A stretch of 64,000 nt of DNA from Halegenticoccus tardaugens (GTDB taxonomy: Archaea > Halobacteriota > Halobacteria > Halobacteriales > Haloferacaceae): positions 558,001 through 622,000 of the forward strand of contig NZ_SDIC01000003.1 of the NCBI RefSeq assembly GCF_004116405.1, read 5' to 3'. Under the pieces are notes generated by a model. That model saw only the letters and a list, made by a program, of their open reading frames with translations, was not told the origin of the DNA and did no database searches. The first letter of the stretch is position 1. Every line of letters begins with the position of its first letter. The position numbers and the translations under genes are program-made. Below, one piece after another: positions 25,542-33,645 of the stretch.

Positions 25542-25676
25542 ATGTCCGCTCGGCAAAAGAGTGAGGACGAATACATCGGGAACTCCTCCCCGCTGGCCAG
25601 AAAAGTCCTCAACTGGTTCGGTATTAAGTCTGCCCGGCAGGAGCGGATGGACCGCGAAGAATCTAATATCCACTAA
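25542..25676 (+). CDS. Small hypothetical protein
   Basis: A 44-aa Arg/Ser/Glu-rich ORF starting at ATG 25542 (MSARQKSEDEYIGNSS), 14 bases after the membrane-protein gene and in the same low-GC segment. It may be co-transcribed with it. It contains an amphipathic stretch (LARKVLNWFGIKSA) and no domain I recognise. The coding status is uncertain because it is short. The TAA stop lies at the border where GC content rises abruptly. Confidence 0.4.
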   Translation: MSARQKSEDEYIGNSSPLARKVLNWFGIKSARQERMDREESNIH

Positions 25677-25854
25677 AAGAAGGCGATCGGGCTGTGGATC
25701 GGCGGCGCACGAGCGACGCGCGGCGGCACCGTTCGGTGATCGGCCGGCGCGGAGCGACGCCGGCGGGGCTCGCCGTCCTCGCCGCCACCCGGTCCTCTTG
25801 TCGAGACAACAGTATCAGAAAAGCTGATAGTCCCGAGGCAGAAATCTCGGACAG

Positions 25855-27168
25855 ATGCCGAGCGCGCGCGTGTGGGTCGTGCTGGTCGTCCTCGTGGCGA
25901 GCCTCGCGGTCGCCGGCGTCATCGACGGGGGTTCCGCGTCGGGGTCCTCCCCGGAGGCTGTCTCCGAGGAGAACCTCGTCGAGCCGCGAGAGAACGGGAG
26001 CCACCTCTGGCCGTACACGAGTTCCGCCCGGTCGCCCGACGAGCGAACGCTCGCGATCAACGTCGTCGTCCACGGCGATCCGACCGCGGTCCGACGCGCG
26101 ATGACGGAGCGAACGTCGCTGGAGTGGAATCGGACGACCGAGAACGAGACGGACGCGACCGCCGAGGCGCACTCGGTCGAGTCGGTCGAAATCGACGACG
26201 AGGGCGTCGAGTGGGGCGCTGCGCGCGGTTCGACCCGGTACACGTACGTCGAGCCGAACGTCACCGGCGACCGCGGCCAGTGGGTCGACGAGAGCTACCA
26301 GCTTCACACGGGGTCGTACCTCGGATCGCGGTACCACGTCCGCGCGTACGTCGATCCCGACCGGGAGTGGACCGCGATGCAGGCCCACCAGGAGTACTGG
26401 GACTGGTTCCGCCTCCGGCACACCGTCACCGGCGTCCGGAGCGCCGGGCTCGTCATCGAATCCGACTTCATCGACGAACCGTTCGTCGAGGACGTCCGGC
26501 GGGTCTACCACGGCCACCGCGGCGGCGGCAGCGACGGCTGGGTGACCGTCGTCGACCTCGCGCTCACCCTCGCCCTCGTCGGCGCGCTTCGGGTGCGGCG
26601 GGACGATCGACTCGATCGCCTCCGTGACGATTCCGGCGTCCTCTCGACGCGGTCGGACCTCCCGTCCGTCGACGAGCTTCGGCGGGACCTCCCGTCGCCC
26701 TCCCGCCTCCGCGAGGAGTTCGCACACGGCGTCGCCGAGTACGGCCGCGAGATCGGGCTGTTCTTCGGGCTGGTCCTCCTGTATCTCGGCGTCAGGTCGG
26801 CGGGAATCGCCCTCGAACGCGCGCTGCCCGGCGTGTCGCCGAAGCTCTTCGCCGGGGCGCTGTATCCGATCCTCGCGTTCGGGACGCCGCTTCTCGCCGC
26901 GCGGCTCGCGCGCCCGCTGGACTCGAGCGTCGCGTTCGCGGTTGCGGTGGCGGGTCTCGGGGCGGCGATCGTCCTCGACTTCGGCGCGCTCGGCGTCGTC
27001 TCGCTCCCTATCCAGCTCGTCCTCCACCGCGTCGCGCTGCTCGTCTCGCTCGGCCTGATCGCCGCCGGCGAGGCCCGCCACGGCACCGAGGAGGGGCGGT
27101 CGGTCACGACGCTCGGGGTCGTCGGCTGGGCCGCGTGTCTGTTGCTCCCGCTCCTCGGCGTGCTCTGA
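25855..27168 (+). CDS. Membrane protein with an extracellular LssY-C-like domain
   Basis: A 437-aa protein. It has an N-terminal hydrophobic segment (about 4-23, signal or anchor), then a large soluble region (30-225) with TVTGVRSAGLVIESDFID and YHVRAYVDP, which recalls the LssY C-terminal domain. Four or five helices follow (about 225-245, 300-320, 330-350, 360-385 and 405-437), with Arg-rich cytosolic loops. The charged pre-helix stretch 250-295 is cytosolic. The function is unknown. It is convergent with the GT-C-like gene and probably belongs to the cell envelope. The LssY similarity is my pattern judgement and would need a profile search. Confidence 0.65.
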   Translation: MPSARVWVVLVVLVASLAVAGVIDGGSASGSSPEAVSEENLVEPRENGSHLWPYTSSARSPDERTLAINVVVHGDPTAVRRAMTERTSLEWNRTTENETDATAEAHSVESVEIDDEGVEWGAARGSTRYTYVEPNVTGDRGQWVDESYQLHTGSYLGSRYHVRAYVDPDREWTAMQAHQEYWDWFRLRHTVTGVRSAGLVIESDFIDEPFVEDVRRVYHGHRGGGSDGWVTVVDLALTLALVGALRVRRDDRLDRLRDDSGVLSTRSDLPSVDELRRDLPSPSRLREEFAHGVAEYGREIGLFFGLVLLYLGVRSAGIALERALPGVSPKLFAGALYPILAFGTPLLAARLARPLDSSVAFAVAVAGLGAAIVLDFGALGVVSLPIQLVLHRVALLVSLGLIAAGEARHGTEEGRSVTTLGVVGWAACLLLPLLGVL

Positions 27169-27216
27169 GGCCGCGGCGCTCGCCGTCGCGGACGGGTCGG
27201 ACGGCGAGGGTACGCG

Positions 27217-28827
27217 CTACTCGCGGACGCGCCGGAAGATCACGACGCCCTCGTTTTCGTACGCCGGTTCGTACCGCTCCGAGAGTCGCAGCGCGCGTTC
27301 GAGCGATCCGTACTGCACGTGGTGGCTCCCGCGGATCACGTACCCGCCGCGCGGCACGTACAGGTAGTCCGGGTCGGCGTCGCTGCGGTCCAGCCACCGG
27401 TTCACGCAGGACTCCGAGTCGCACGCGGACACGTTCGCGTAGGCGTCGAGCTGCCGGTTGTACGCCTCGGAGCTGACCCACTCGACGCCCCACGGGCCGA
27501 CGAGGATCGTCCGGTGGGTCTTCGCCGGGAACCACTCCGCGGCGTCGCCCATCACGACGAACGTCGCTTCGGGGTCCGTCTCCGACGCCGCCCACTCCAT
27601 CGCCTCGACGTCGTCGTCGTCGATGAACGGCGGGGTCTCCGTGCCCGTCTCGTCGGTCATGTCGTAGGCGAGGTAGCCGACGCCGGCCGTCGACGTGACC
27701 ACGATGAAGGCGACGAAGAGCGGCGCGCGAACGCCGGGGCGCGTGAGCCGCGACGCGGCGAGGCGTCGGCGGCCGAACTCGACCGCGGCGACGACGAGGA
27801 CGATCGATCCCACAAGGTACGCGAACCGCGACTGCTGGACGGCGAACTCGGCGATCAGGAACCAGAGGGGGAGGAACACGTACCGGGCGGCGAGCAGGTA
27901 GCACGCCGCGACGAGCGGAACGATCGCCCAGGGGAAGAGCCCCGACAGGAACTCGAAGACCCCGCCGCCGATGCCGCCGTGCGTTCCGGAGGCGGCGAAG
28001 AAGACGGTCGGCCCGAACGCCTGTACGACCTGAATCCACCACGGCGCTGCGAGTATCGCGCCGCCGAAGCCGACGATCGAACCGCTGACGAGGCCGGCGA
28101 GAGAGCGGTCGTACGCGACCCAAAGGAGCAGGAACGTCAGGACGAAAAAGAGCGTGTACGTCGGGTGCGTCAGCACCGTCAGGGTGAAAAGGACGAGCGA
28201 GGCGACGAGCCACCGGCGCTCGCCCGAGCGGAAGAGGTGATAGCCCGCGTAGATGCCGCACAGCGCGAAGAACACCGCCGGCGCGCGGACGACGCCACCG
28301 GCGGAGATGTGCCACTTGAGGATCTGCGGGTTGACCGCCACGAGCAGCGCGGCCGCCGTCGCCTCCGGCCGGGAGTTCCGCACGTCGCGGACCAGCAGGT
28401 AGATCGGCACCAGGTACGCGATGGTCACGAGCCCCGGCAGGAACCGGCTCAGCGTGATCGGATCGACGCCGGTCAGATCCAGGATGACCGCCGACACGTA
28501 GAACATGAGCGGCGGATAGGCGAAGGGGACGCCGTCTGCGGTGTAGTACGGGATCCGCTCGGGGAAGCCGTAGCCGTGGCCGACGATCTCCTCGGCGATC
28601 TGCATGTACAGCCCCGCGCCGAACCCCGGGTACTGGTGGGTCGCCAGATAGACGAGGTACACCGCGACGCCCGCGATGAGCACCGGGGCGAGCCAGAGCC
28701 GATCGGCCGCCTCGAAGATCGCGGTCTCGTCGCGCCTTTTCGCCGTTTTCGCCCACCGGTCGCGGATCGCCGACGCCGACGAATCGGTCGACGCCTCCCG
28801 GCCCGCGGATTCCGTCGAGTCGCCCAT
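27217..28827 (-). CDS. GT-C-type membrane glycosyltransferase-like protein
   Basis: A 536-aa multi-pass membrane protein with about 10-11 helices. The first extracellular loop (about 60-110) is rich in Gly, Tyr and Pro (YPGFGAGLYMQI, DGVPFAYPPLMFYV), the plan of GT-C glycosyltransferases that use lipid-linked sugars. The C-terminal soluble part (about 395-536) contains VVMGDAAEWFP and ends in a Cys pair region (SACDSESCVNRWLD). No sugar donor can be assigned. It lies 111 bases downstream of the ASST-like gene on the same strand and may be co-transcribed with it, in line with a role in modifying glycoproteins or glycolipids. Confidence 0.75.
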   Translation of the reverse strand: MGDSTESAGREASTDSSASAIRDRWAKTAKRRDETAIFEAADRLWLAPVLIAGVAVYLVYLATHQYPGFGAGLYMQIAEEIVGHGYGFPERIPYYTADGVPFAYPPLMFYVSAVILDLTGVDPITLSRFLPGLVTIAYLVPIYLLVRDVRNSRPEATAAALLVAVNPQILKWHISAGGVVRAPAVFFALCGIYAGYHLFRSGERRWLVASLVLFTLTVLTHPTYTLFFVLTFLLLWVAYDRSLAGLVSGSIVGFGGAILAAPWWIQVVQAFGPTVFFAASGTHGGIGGGVFEFLSGLFPWAIVPLVAACYLLAARYVFLPLWFLIAEFAVQQSRFAYLVGSIVLVVAAVEFGRRRLAASRLTRPGVRAPLFVAFIVVTSTAGVGYLAYDMTDETGTETPPFIDDDDVEAMEWAASETDPEATFVVMGDAAEWFPAKTHRTILVGPWGVEWVSSEAYNRQLDAYANVSACDSESCVNRWLDRSDADPDYLYVPRGGYVIRGSHHVQYGSLERALRLSERYEPAYENEGVVIFRRVRE

Positions 28828-28938
28828 CTACGTCTCACCCGTCGAGCCGATCGTTCGCGTCTCGCCTGTCAATCCGATCATCTGTAATGCCATTTCGAGG
28901 TCGAATCGTTCGTCTCTCGTTCCGTTTCGAACCACGCG

Positions 28939-30351
28939 TTACTTCCTTCCGAATCGTACCGGCGATCGCACGCTCACGGAGAATCCGCGCCACCGCCACT
29001 CGGCCGCCGCCCAGACCCCTCCGCCGACGAGGAGGCCGAGCAGCGCGGCGAGCTCGATCGAACCCATCCACCGGGGGATCACGTAGGCGATGGCGTTCAC
29101 GAGCTTCGACGGGACCGCGGCTTTGACTTGCAGCCACGCAGCGCCGACGGGACCGACCTCGTCGGCGCTCCCGTCGCTCGCCGTCCGCGAGGGGAGGTCG
29201 ATCGACGCCGCGCTGGGACCGCCGGCGCTCTCGTCGCCGGTGCCGAGGCGTTCGGCCTCGTAGGGGAAGCCGACGTCGGCGTTCCAGACGACCTCGCCGT
29301 TCTCGTCGATCTCGAACACCCGGTCGCCGTTCGAGTCGGAGATCAGGGTGTGGCCGTTCGGCAGGCGGTCGGCGTCGCGGGCCCACTGCATCCGCGGGTC
29401 GCTCCACTCCCAGGACTTCTCCCACCCGCCGTCGACGCGCTGGTACTCGACGATTCGGCTGTTCTCGCTGTCGGCGACGAGCACCGCCGGGCCGCCGTTT
29501 TCGGGCGGGATGTAGTCCGGGTTGTGCTGCTCGTAGAGCGTGTCGTGGTCGCCGTCCTCGCCGAGCGTCCAGTCCTCCATCAGGCCCCGCTCGACGTCGA
29601 TGAACACGACGCTGTCCTGGTTCCGGAGGCTCACCATGACGACCTCGCGCCCGTCGATCTCGACGTGTTCGACGTCGTTCAGGTGCGTCCAGTCGGAGGG
29701 GTAGGGCCCGCCGCTGTCGGTGTCGTAGTCGGTCTGCGCGTCCCACTCCCACTCGATGAGTTCGGTCTCGGTGTTGACGATGAACACGCGGTCCTGGTGG
29801 ATGTCCGCGACGAGGTAGCGGTTCTCGTCGATGCGGTCGGCGTCGTGCCACCGCGTCGAGTGCTTGTCGGGCGTGATCCGGTCGTAGATCGGGGTGACCT
29901 CGCCCGTCGTGAGGTTCACCCGCTCGATTCCGTTGCGGGTGCAGACGGTTTCGGCCGCGCACTCGTCCGCGCTCAGGTGATCCGAGTAGAGGTACTCCAC
30001 GGTCGTCCGCGTTCCCGGCACCGGATCGACGTCCCAGTACCTCGTGTGGGAGTTGTTGTAGTAGTAGACGCTCCCGTCGCGGTCGAAGGCGGCGAGTTCC
30101 GCCTGCTGGCGCGGACCCGGCCCGTCGTCGTTAACGAACGCGTTCGAGTCGCCGCTGACGACGGTGATGTTCTCTCGCGGCCCGACGACCGGAGCGCCGT
30201 TGCCGCTCTTGAACGCCTCCTCGGCCGCCTGATCGCCCTGTATCTGATCGCCGCCCAATACGTCGCCCGTCACGTACCCGGTCACGAGAACCAGGAGGGA
30301 CAGAGCCACGACGCCCGCAAGGACCAACCGCGTTACTCGCCGCGACGGCAT
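28939..30351 (-). CDS. Arylsulfotransferase (ASST)-like membrane-anchored protein
   Basis: A 470-aa protein with an N-terminal helix (about 8-28), a large extracytoplasmic beta-propeller-like domain (about 50-400) and a C-terminal helix (about 427-450) followed by an Arg-rich tail. Repeated blades are visible: RWHDADRIDENRYLVADIHQD, DWTHLNDVEHVEIDGREV and WARDADRLPNGHTLISDSNGD. These match arylsulfotransferase-like (ASST/Arylsulfotran_2) proteins of haloarchaea. The usual donor for this family is an aryl sulfate, but haloarchaeal members are uncharacterised. It is paired with a GT-C-like gene, so glycan sulfation is possible but unproven. Confidence 0.75.
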   Translation of the reverse strand: MPSRRVTRLVLAGVVALSLLVLVTGYVTGDVLGGDQIQGDQAAEEAFKSGNGAPVVGPRENITVVSGDSNAFVNDDGPGPRQQAELAAFDRDGSVYYYNNSHTRYWDVDPVPGTRTTVEYLYSDHLSADECAAETVCTRNGIERVNLTTGEVTPIYDRITPDKHSTRWHDADRIDENRYLVADIHQDRVFIVNTETELIEWEWDAQTDYDTDSGGPYPSDWTHLNDVEHVEIDGREVVMVSLRNQDSVVFIDVERGLMEDWTLGEDGDHDTLYEQHNPDYIPPENGGPAVLVADSENSRIVEYQRVDGGWEKSWEWSDPRMQWARDADRLPNGHTLISDSNGDRVFEIDENGEVVWNADVGFPYEAERLGTGDESAGGPSAASIDLPSRTASDGSADEVGPVGAAWLQVKAAVPSKLVNAIAYVIPRWMGSIELAALLGLLVGGGVWAAAEWRWRGFSVSVRSPVRFGRK

Positions 30352-30500
30352 GCTTCTGTGCCCCTACGGTGAGGGCTATGTAACTTCTTGCTATGTGGTC
30401 CGAACGATACGGTCGAGCTGACACGTCTTCCGATCAGGATGCGAACGTGAGCCACAGAACTGTTATTGTACCGGCCGAGTAACTCCCCGAGACGTAGTCA

Positions 30501-32309
30501 ATGGCTCGGACTGACGATCGAAGCGAACTCCGCGGGACGCGGCGAGCGGTGCTCGGAGGTATCGCGGCCGCGTCGACGCTCGGCACCGCGGGGTGCGTAA
30601 AACGCGTCCGAAACGTCGTCGCGCGGGACCCCGCCCGTCAAATCTCGCTCGAGATCAAGACGGTGCCGGCCGACAGCGATCCGTACGCCATCCACATCGC
30701 TCGCCACCTCGCGTCGACGCTGGAGGACGCCGGAATCGCGGCGCAGATCGTCCCGATGGACGTCGAAGAACTCTACCGGCAGGTGTTGATAAACCACGAA
30801 TTCGAGGTGTACGTCGGTCAGTACCCCGAGGCGTGGTCGCTGGACCCCGATTCGCTCTACTCGCTGTTGCACTCGAAGTTCGGCTCCGAGCAGGGCTGGC
30901 AGAACCCGTTCGGGTACGCGAACCTCACCGTCGACGAGCTTCTGGAGAAACAGCGAACCACGTCCGGATCGACGCGTCGCGACGCCGCGGCGGATCTCCA
31001 GCACACGATCGCGCAGACGGCCCCGTTCGTCACGGTCGCGTTTCCCGACGTGCTCAGCGCGGTTCGAACCGACCGCTTTTCCGGATGGGACGAGTTCGGT
31101 CCGAACTCGCCGCTCGAACTCTTGGCGCTCGAACGCCGGTCCGACGCGGAGTTCGAGGAGGACGAGGAGGTCGAACTCCGGCTCACGACCACGGATCCGC
31201 GAATCACGGAGAACCGCAACCCCATCGCCGCCGAGTTCCGGTGGCACGGGACGTTCATCGACCTGCTCTACGAACCGCTCTGTCGTCGGTACGACGGCAC
31301 GGTCAACCCCTGGATCGCGGAAGACCTCACCTGGGGGACCGACGACGCCTCCCCGGCGGTCGAGGTCCGACTCCGTCCGAATCTGTACTGGCACGACGGG
31401 AGGGCGCTCACGGCCGAGGACGTGGCGTTCACGTACGACTTCCTCCCCGACACGACGATGGACGAGGCCGAGGGGACGGTCCCAGCGCCGCGGTTCCGCG
31501 GCCGGAGCACGCTCGTCAGAGACGTCTCCGTCATCGACGACCGGACGGTCAAAATCCGCTTCGTCCGCGGCAGCGAGGCGGTCGCAGAGCGTGCCCTGAC
31601 GATCCCGCTGCTCCCCGAACACGTCTGGTCGGAGAAGACGGACAACGCCCGGATCGCGGGCATCGAGGTCAACGGGGAGACCACCGAGGCGCTCGTCTGG
31701 AACAACCCCGAACCGGTCGGGAACGGTCCGTTCCGGTACGAGCGCAGCAGCGCGGACGAGTCGCTCGTCCTCTCGCTGTTCGAGGACCACTTCCTCGTCG
31801 ACGCCGCCGACGACGGTCCGCTCTCGTTCGACGCACGCCCCGCGTTCGACCGCCTGCGCGTGCAGATCACGGCGTCCGACTCCTCGGCGGTCGAACTCGT
31901 CGCGACCGACGAGGCCGACGCCACGGTCGCGAACCTCAGCACCGAAACGGTCTCCCGAATCGCCAGATCGTCCGACCTCGAACTGCTCGCCCGCCGCTCG
32001 CAGGCGTTCTACTACGTCGGATTCAACGCGCGCCAGTCGCCGCTTTCGAACCCCCGATTCCGACACACGGTCGCGAGGCTGATCGACAAGGAGTTCCTCG
32101 CCGAGAACGTGTTCGACCGGTACGCGTCGCCGGCGGCGAGCCCCCTCGCGGAGACCTCGTGGCTCCCCGAGGACCTCGAGTGGGACGAAACCGACCCCGT
32201 GACGCCGTTCCTCGGCGAGGACGGCACGGTCGACGCCGAGCGCGCCCGGGCGGTGTTCCGCCAGGCCGGCTACCAGTACAACGAAGCCGACAAACTCCTC
32301 AACCGGTGA
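30501..32309 (+). CDS. Family-5 solute-binding lipoprotein with permuted lobe order
   Basis: A 602-aa Tat lipoprotein: RR at residues 14-15 and a lipobox ending in Cys32 (GTAGC). It belongs to the SBP_bac_5 (dipeptide/oligopeptide) family, but its parts are in the wrong order. Residues about 45-200 are the usual C-terminal lobe (ISLEIKTVPADSDPYAIHIA, EVYVGQYPEAWSLDPDS, LQHTIAQTAPFVTVAFPD). Residues about 225-570 are the usual N-terminal part (FIDLLYEPLCRR, NLYWHDGRALTAEDVAFTYDF), and the end (AVFRQAGYQYNEADKLLNR) is the helix that normally precedes the C-lobe. No permease or ATPase gene is adjacent. The ligand and partner are unknown; it may act as a receptor. Confidence 0.88.
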   Translation: MARTDDRSELRGTRRAVLGGIAAASTLGTAGCVKRVRNVVARDPARQISLEIKTVPADSDPYAIHIARHLASTLEDAGIAAQIVPMDVEELYRQVLINHEFEVYVGQYPEAWSLDPDSLYSLLHSKFGSEQGWQNPFGYANLTVDELLEKQRTTSGSTRRDAAADLQHTIAQTAPFVTVAFPDVLSAVRTDRFSGWDEFGPNSPLELLALERRSDAEFEEDEEVELRLTTTDPRITENRNPIAAEFRWHGTFIDLLYEPLCRRYDGTVNPWIAEDLTWGTDDASPAVEVRLRPNLYWHDGRALTAEDVAFTYDFLPDTTMDEAEGTVPAPRFRGRSTLVRDVSVIDDRTVKIRFVRGSEAVAERALTIPLLPEHVWSEKTDNARIAGIEVNGETTEALVWNNPEPVGNGPFRYERSSADESLVLSLFEDHFLVDAADDGPLSFDARPAFDRLRVQITASDSSAVELVATDEADATVANLSTETVSRIARSSDLELLARRSQAFYYVGFNARQSPLSNPRFRHTVARLIDKEFLAENVFDRYASPAASPLAETSWLPEDLEWDETDPVTPFLGEDGTVDAERARAVFRQAGYQYNEADKLLNR

Positions 32310-32325
32310 CTCCAACCTGGGTGCA

Positions 32326-33123
32326 ATGAGTCTGCTCACGACCCTCGCCGAGGTCGTCGCCGTGGTGCTCGTTCTGGGCGCGGGCGCGGCGTACGGCATC
32401 GTCGGCGTCGACCGGCTCCGTCGCCTCAGACGAACCCTCCGCGGACGACTGCGCGCGGTCGCCCCCCAAATTTCGATCCTCGCGGTCGTTCTGCTCGTAA
32501 ACAGCGCCATCCGCGACGTCGTTCCCGAGTTCTCCTGGCTCATCGGTTGGAACATCACCGGCTACATCTACGCCCTCGAAGGCGAGTTCGTCCCGTTCGT
32601 CCAGTCGTTCGCCACCCCCCCGCTCACGGCGTACTTCTCGTACGTCTACGTCTACGGCTACGTCTTCCTCCTCGTGTTCCCGCTGCTCGCGTACGCCGCG
32701 CTCGACGACGCGCGACCGCTGCGGGAACTCGTGATCGCGTACAGCCTCAACTACGCGCTCGGACTCGTCTGTTACGTGTTCTTCATCGCCTACGGCCCGC
32801 GGAACCTGCTTTCCGACCTCGTCGATTCGCTCCTCTTCACGACGTACCCGCGGTTTCAGCTCCTGACGGCGCAGGTCAACACTAACACGAACGTGTTTCC
32901 CTCGTTGCACACGTCGCTGTCGGTTACGGTCGCGGCGCTGGCCTGGCGCTCGCGAGAGGTGTACCCCCGGTGGACGGCGCTCGCGGGCGTGCTCGCCCTC
33001 AGCATCGTCATCTCGACGATGTACCTGGGGATCCACTGGGCGACCGACGTCGTCGCGGGCGTCGCGCTCGCCGCGCTCAGCGTCAAACTGGCGACGCGGT
33101 GGGCCGCGGACGACGACGCCTGA
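32326..33123 (+). CDS. PAP2-family membrane phosphatase / phosphotransferase
   Basis: A 265-aa membrane protein with six helices and the PAP2 motifs FPSLHTSLSV (about residue 192) and STMYLGIHWATDVVAG (about residue 229), carrying the catalytic His residues. The first PAP2 motif (KxxxxxxRP) is not clearly present; YGPRN near residue 157 may stand in for it. PAP2_3 members include lipid phosphate phosphatases and inositol-phosphoceramide-synthase-like transferases. It starts 16 bases after the permuted binding-protein gene and may be co-transcribed with it. It probably acts on a lipid-linked phosphate at the outer membrane face. Confidence 0.82.
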   Translation: MSLLTTLAEVVAVVLVLGAGAAYGIVGVDRLRRLRRTLRGRLRAVAPQISILAVVLLVNSAIRDVVPEFSWLIGWNITGYIYALEGEFVPFVQSFATPPLTAYFSYVYVYGYVFLLVFPLLAYAALDDARPLRELVIAYSLNYALGLVCYVFFIAYGPRNLLSDLVDSLLFTTYPRFQLLTAQVNTNTNVFPSLHTSLSVTVAALAWRSREVYPRWTALAGVLALSIVISTMYLGIHWATDVVAGVALAALSVKLATRWAADDDA

Positions 33124-33165
33124 AACCCGAGGCGGGTCGTCCGCGCTCGCTCTTCGATCGCTCCG

Positions 33166-33528
33166 TCACCCTCCGTCGACGAGCGGCTCGTCCAGCCACT
33201 CCTGCGCCCACGCCTCGATTTCGTCGAAGACGGGACAGAGCGACCGCCCCTTCGGCGTGAGGCTGTAGTACGTCGCCACCGGGGCGTCCTCCTCCAGCCG
33301 CCGGTCGACGAAGCCCATCTCCCGCAGGTCGTCGAGCACGCGCGAGAGCGTCCGCGAGTTCGCGCCCGTCGAGCGCTTGAGCTCGTTGAACCGCTTTTCG
33401 CCCTCCTGGAGGTCGTGGAGCACGATGAGTCGCCACTGCGATCCGATCTGCTTCAGCGAGTCGATGACGAAGCACGCCGCCTCCGAGTACCCCTCCGTCG
33501 AACGACTCCCGTGTGCGTCCGCTGGCAT
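33166..33528 (-). CDS. HxlR-family transcriptional regulator
   Basis: A 120-aa winged-helix regulator of the HxlR/MarR-like type. It has an N-terminal Cys (ACFVIDSLKQIGSQW, about C19), a recognition region FNELKRSTGANSRTLSRVLDDL, the wing KGRSLCPV and a second Cys in it. HxlR proteins such as HypR and YodB sense quinones or oxidants through N-terminal Cys. The start at 33528 excludes a long upstream frame that overlaps the intergenic operators. It is divergent from the ring-cleaving dioxygenase/DoxX pair across 117 bases holding two matching palindromic elements, which suggests it represses both directions. Confidence 0.9.
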   Translation of the reverse strand: MPADAHGSRSTEGYSEAACFVIDSLKQIGSQWRLIVLHDLQEGEKRFNELKRSTGANSRTLSRVLDDLREMGFVDRRLEEDAPVATYYSLTPKGRSLCPVFDEIEAWAQEWLDEPLVDGG

Positions 33529-33532
33529 GGCT

Positions 33533-33545
33533 GTTACCTGGTTAC
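33533..33545. promoter_or_regulatory. Palindromic operator candidate 1 (HxlR)
   Basis: GTTACCTGGTTAC, one change from the perfect palindrome GTTACCTGGTAAC. It shares the core TACCTGGTNAC with the site at 33581. It lies just upstream of the HxlR start codon. Confidence 0.5.
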
Positions 33546-33580
33546 ACCGTCGTCGGCGAGGGCATATATGGGTTCGGAAC

Positions 33581-33593
33581 CGTACCTGGTAAC
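33581..33593. promoter_or_regulatory. Palindromic operator candidate 2 (HxlR)
   Basis: CGTACCTGGTAAC, the second copy of the element, with its centre 48 bases from site 1. The AT-rich GCATATATG at 33562-33570 between the sites may contain the shared or one TATA region. Confidence 0.5.
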
Positions 33594-33645
33594 GAAGTGA
33601 TAGCACCGGGCGGACGGACGCCCGGTCCACACTCACCGATCCACC

